Source: Clostridia bacterium (lineage in GTDB: Bacteria; Bacillota; Clostridia; Oscillospirales; CAG-272). From it: a stretch of DNA of 64,000 bases. Positions 61,554 to 64,000 of this stretch are shown here, piece by piece. The first letter of the stretch is position 1, and each line of letters begins with the position of its first letter. The translations under genes were made by a program, and so were the position numbers. The notes under the pieces were generated by a model, which was not told the origin of the DNA, did not search any database, and saw only the letters and a program-made list of their open reading frames with translations. Location of the stretch: assembly GCA_017467105.1 (NCBI GenBank), contig JAFTSU010000005.1:46571-110570 (forward strand), read 5' to 3'.

Positions 61554-63386
61554 ATGAAAAAAAGTAAATTCAAATTATGGTTGATGACTGGACTTGTTCT
61601 GCTGTTATCATTTTCTCTTTGGTCTTGCTTCGGGTCTAATGATGAGCCATTCGAGCTTGACCCAACGAATATTGACAGCGTTTTGAATTTCTGGAACAAC
61701 AGCTCCGACCCATTGTCCGAGGCTTTTCTGTCCTCCGATATCGAAGGTGGAGCTTCGTCCGCCGATGCTCTGAGCGATTTCAGTATCTCCGTTGACGGTA
61801 TATCGTACAGCGGTGATGAGGATATGTCTGTAAACAAGCTAATATTCCATGACAAAACCTTATATATGTCCGCGGACGTAAAGGGAGAGGACGGAGAGGT
61901 TACGCCTACCACGACCGTAACCAAGATTTATGATAACGGCAGCGTGACGCTCACTACCGTGGACGGCAAAACCACAGCGTTACTCACCGGCTTGGAGAGC
62001 GGTGATTCTCAGAGCCTTGATTCTCTGAGCGTTGATATGAAAAAGCTGAACAAGATACTCGCCCTTGATGAGAACGATATAAGCCTTACTGACGAGCCGC
62101 TTGTATACGAGCTGAATAGGTCCTATTTGGAGAAGGTCGCCGCGGTCCTACGTCTGACAGACAATGATCTGGAGCCATTCGACATGACTTTAGATAAGTT
62201 CGCGGACCAGTACGTTACCTTCGATTTTTCAGATTACGCGGACGCGGGTCTGTTCGTTTTCAAGGCGTACGACCATGCCCTCAATAACATTATAACTATT
62301 AGGGCGGACCTGACGAGATATGGCTATAGAACGGGCGGCATTTCAGTTTCAGCCGCTTTCCCCGGCGTTGATCTAACGATTTCTGCGGATTGGGAAAATG
62401 ACGTTATCTATGCGATGGATGCTCGCATCATTCTGAAGCAGATAGATTCCACTCTGGATATTGATTATGATCTGGATAGAAGCTACAAGCCTCTCAAAGC
62501 AAACACTCCCGCAGAGGATTGTGACAGCGAGACGCTTAATTTGAAGCTGACCAAGAAGAAAGAGGAGCAATTTGTCCTTGCTCTTAAAATGTCACAGCTG
62601 AAGAAGGAAACCGTTGCAGGCACCTTCGAGCTAACTCTGGCCAGCAGCGCACTTGAAGACGCCGTAGACAGCTCCTCGTCATTGGTGCCAAGTATTCCCA
62701 ATATTCCCGATGAGGTCAAGGTCAAGGGCGGTTTTCGCGCTGTTCAAGACGACGGTGAGCTGGTCGCTTTTGATACTGAAATGACGGCAGAGGCAGAAGA
62801 CGATACCGAGATTTACGTCAGTCTCTCTCTCAATTTGGAAAATATGAAGAAGGTGGGCGGCACGGTATGCAGCCTTACCGTTAACTACAGCGCTCCTGAT
62901 CCGGAGTCTGATTCCGGTGAGATGAAGGAGGATTATCTTCACGCGAATCTGACAACGCAGAGCTGTATCAACGACTGCTCCGAGTTTGCCTTATCACTTG
63001 TCATTTCCGACGAGGGTGAGGAGGAGACCTTGACGGCTGCCGTCAACGTTCCCGCCAAGGAGGAAATGCCTCTTACCTCAACTGAAGAGGTGTATCTTGG
63101 CCGCGCAGGCACTTATTTTTACAAAATTGACGAGGTAGAAGCCAAGATCAATACGACTAACGAAAAGGCGAAGAAATTTGTATGGAATGAGTGGAAACAA
63201 TCCAGCCCCCGTAAATACTATTGGTATGACTCGGTTACCAGACAGTATTATTTCACTGAAATTGTTCTGAAAGGAAGCACGGTGTACATAAGAACCGGAG
63301 TTATTATTGACTACGAGAACTATGTAGACAAATACCATAGGCACGACGGTGATTTTTACGGATACAGGTATAAACCGGGTCTGTAA
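61554..63386 (+). CDS. Unknown lipoprotein
   Basis: The protein (610 residues) begins with a lipoprotein signal peptide: KKSKFK, a hydrophobic core, then LWSC, whose Cys (about residue 25) would be lipidated. The mature part is acidic and Ser/Thr/Asp-rich, with three or more beta-rich segments (ISVSAAFPGVDLTISADW; FELTLASSALEDA; LSLNLENMKKVGGTVCSLTV) suggesting repeated beta domains. The last ~80 residues are aromatic-rich (KYYWYDSVTRQYYFTE; YRHDGDFYGYRY-like). No family is recognised. AAGGAGG precedes ATG. It is monocistronic. Confidence 0.8.
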   Translation: MKKSKFKLWLMTGLVLLLSFSLWSCFGSNDEPFELDPTNIDSVLNFWNNSSDPLSEAFLSSDIEGGASSADALSDFSISVDGISYSGDEDMSVNKLIFHDKTLYMSADVKGEDGEVTPTTTVTKIYDNGSVTLTTVDGKTTALLTGLESGDSQSLDSLSVDMKKLNKILALDENDISLTDEPLVYELNRSYLEKVAAVLRLTDNDLEPFDMTLDKFADQYVTFDFSDYADAGLFVFKAYDHALNNIITIRADLTRYGYRTGGISVSAAFPGVDLTISADWENDVIYAMDARIILKQIDSTLDIDYDLDRSYKPLKANTPAEDCDSETLNLKLTKKKEEQFVLALKMSQLKKETVAGTFELTLASSALEDAVDSSSSLVPSIPNIPDEVKVKGGFRAVQDDGELVAFDTEMTAEAEDDTEIYVSLSLNLENMKKVGGTVCSLTVNYSAPDPESDSGEMKEDYLHANLTTQSCINDCSEFALSLVISDEGEEETLTAAVNVPAKEEMPLTSTEEVYLGRAGTYFYKIDEVEAKINTTNEKAKKFVWNEWKQSSPRKYYWYDSVTRQYYFTEIVLKGSTVYIRTGVIIDYENYVDKYHRHDGDFYGYRYKPGL

Positions 63387-63557
63387 ATCCGTCAGCCCTT
63401 GAAGGATCAAAATGATTGGTTAGCGCCGGGGCGGTCAGACAGCGAGCCTTTTGCGTATAAGCGCTGTGCCTTTCGCGTCTTGTATAGTCCTATAGACTAA
63501 TACGTAAGCTATCTGTTCTTCTTCAAGGAAATACGCTAACGTAAAATCAAAACATTT

Positions 63558-63593
63558 AGGCGGTAGGCTGGTAATTCAGCCTACCGCCTTTAA
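63558..63593 (+). terminator. Intrinsic terminator-like hairpin
   Basis: A 13-bp perfect stem AGGCGGTAGGCTG (63558-63570) / CAGCCTACCGCCT (63577-63589) with a 6-base loop; only a weak T run follows. Likely terminator of the lipoprotein gene. Confidence 0.75.
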
Positions 63594-63820
63594 AATGCGA
63601 ACGGTGGAGCTTATAAAGTAAGCAGCTTGCTTTCAGAGCGAAGACTGAAGCGGGAGCTGAGGTCTGTCCCGTCACCGCTCGGGGTAAAGAGCTATCCGAA
63701 AACTCAAAATAATGAAATTCTGCTTTGTAGAATGAAATCAAATCCACCTCTCCTTAACCTTGCAAAGCAAGATTTCATCCACCAGAGGAGGATTTATTCC
63801 GACGCAGGCGGATTTAACTG

Positions 63821-63858
63821 AAAAAGACTCAGAATTGTATCCAATCCTGAGTCTTTTT
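63821..63858. terminator. Bidirectional intrinsic terminator
   Basis: AAAAAGACTCAG (63821-63832) pairs with CTGAGTCTTTTT (63847-63858), with a T run in both directions. Confidence 0.85.
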
Positions 63859-64000
63859 CTGGTACGGGTGTTCTTATAGGATTTACTCACAAATGCCGTA
63901 AAATCAAGGGTTTTAGACGGTCAACATAAGCACTTATCCTCTAAAAACAAAATATTTATCCCCGAAAACATCACGATAAAACCGTCGTGATGTTTTTAAT

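Larger units (their letters stand above)
63387..64000. other. Noncoding region with two hairpin terminators, no convincing gene
   Basis: No credible gene is seen in these 614 bases. A 64-codon frame at 63627-63821 lacks a ribosome binding site. Two hairpins stand out, at 63558-63589 and 63821-63858. Between them AAATCCACCTC (near 63740) is complementary, with one mismatch, to GAGGAGGATTT (near 63785), and GAAATC to GATTTC, so the stretch could form a structured RNA ending at the second terminator. Confidence 0.5.

Noticed and set aside
63627-63821. 64-codon frame near the right end
   Set aside because: No ribosome binding site; lies in a region that looks like structured RNA.

Overview
The window comes from a low-to-mid-GC endospore-forming Firmicute of the Clostridia class, probably an uncultured gut Oscillospirales or Christensenellales-like lineage (the order-level placement is inference). 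Evidence: a spoIIAA-spoIIAB-sigF operon, Mini-III RNase, TrmK, SepF/YlmE/YggT, a valS T-box, a CIRCE element before groESL, AGGAGG ribosome binding sites and consensus sigma-A promoters. No tRNA or rRNA gene, insertion sequence, prophage or CRISPR array was seen.

Layout. 1-7.9 kb: the 3' part of an amino-acid ABC ATPase; a leftward ylmE-sepF-yggT-lspA-rluD-like cluster; a rightward mrnC-hisS-YgiQ-type radical SAM operon. 8-19.6 kb: a spacer with three DnaA-box-like 9-mers, pcrA, an M16 peptidase, a HAD phosphatase, a DUF4091 putative glycosidase with an operator, prfB (no frameshift site), DUF1858-trmK, Nif3 and two unknown membrane proteins. 19.7-28.8 kb: a putative glycosidase, a T-box-controlled valS-LRR-HAD operon and a YolD/Y-family polymerase pair. 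28.9-42.5 kb is an accessory carbohydrate region: two truncated genes meeting at a rearrangement scar, a CapA-like metallophosphatase, an unknown helical protein, a gluconate 5-dehydrogenase-like SDR, a 122-bp structured tandem repeat, an Eis-like acetyltransferase, a six-hairpin glycosidase, a PocR-AraC regulator, two Gfo/Idh/MocA paralogues, and an S24 repressor-AraC pair. 42.6-47.2 kb: a small unknown coupled gene pair, spoIIA operon, groESL. 47.5-64 kb: a ferredoxin-type aldo/keto reductase, a GH28-like beta-helix enzyme with a LacI-type operator, a cation/proton antiporter, an FAD oxidoreductase, a 711-residue unknown, a second PocR-AraC, a Gfo/Idh-GH20 pair, an alanine:Na+ symporter and a large lipoprotein.

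How it fits together. The housekeeping blocks (translation, envelope and division, repair, sporulation, chaperones) are conventional. Between them sit cytoplasmic glycosidase-like enzymes without signal peptides, oxidoreductases of the Gfo/Idh and SDR families, and AraC/PocR regulators. That fits intracellular processing of imported oligosaccharides or glycosides, although no sugar transporter lies in the window. Several of these genes carry a palindrome at or near the promoter, suggesting separate substrate-specific regulators. The least explained elements are the structured tandem repeat at 33.4-33.7 kb, the long structured leader before the Gfo/Idh gene at 42.3 kb, the triple GTGACAA site at 42.6 kb and the DnaA-box-like cluster at 8.1 kb.
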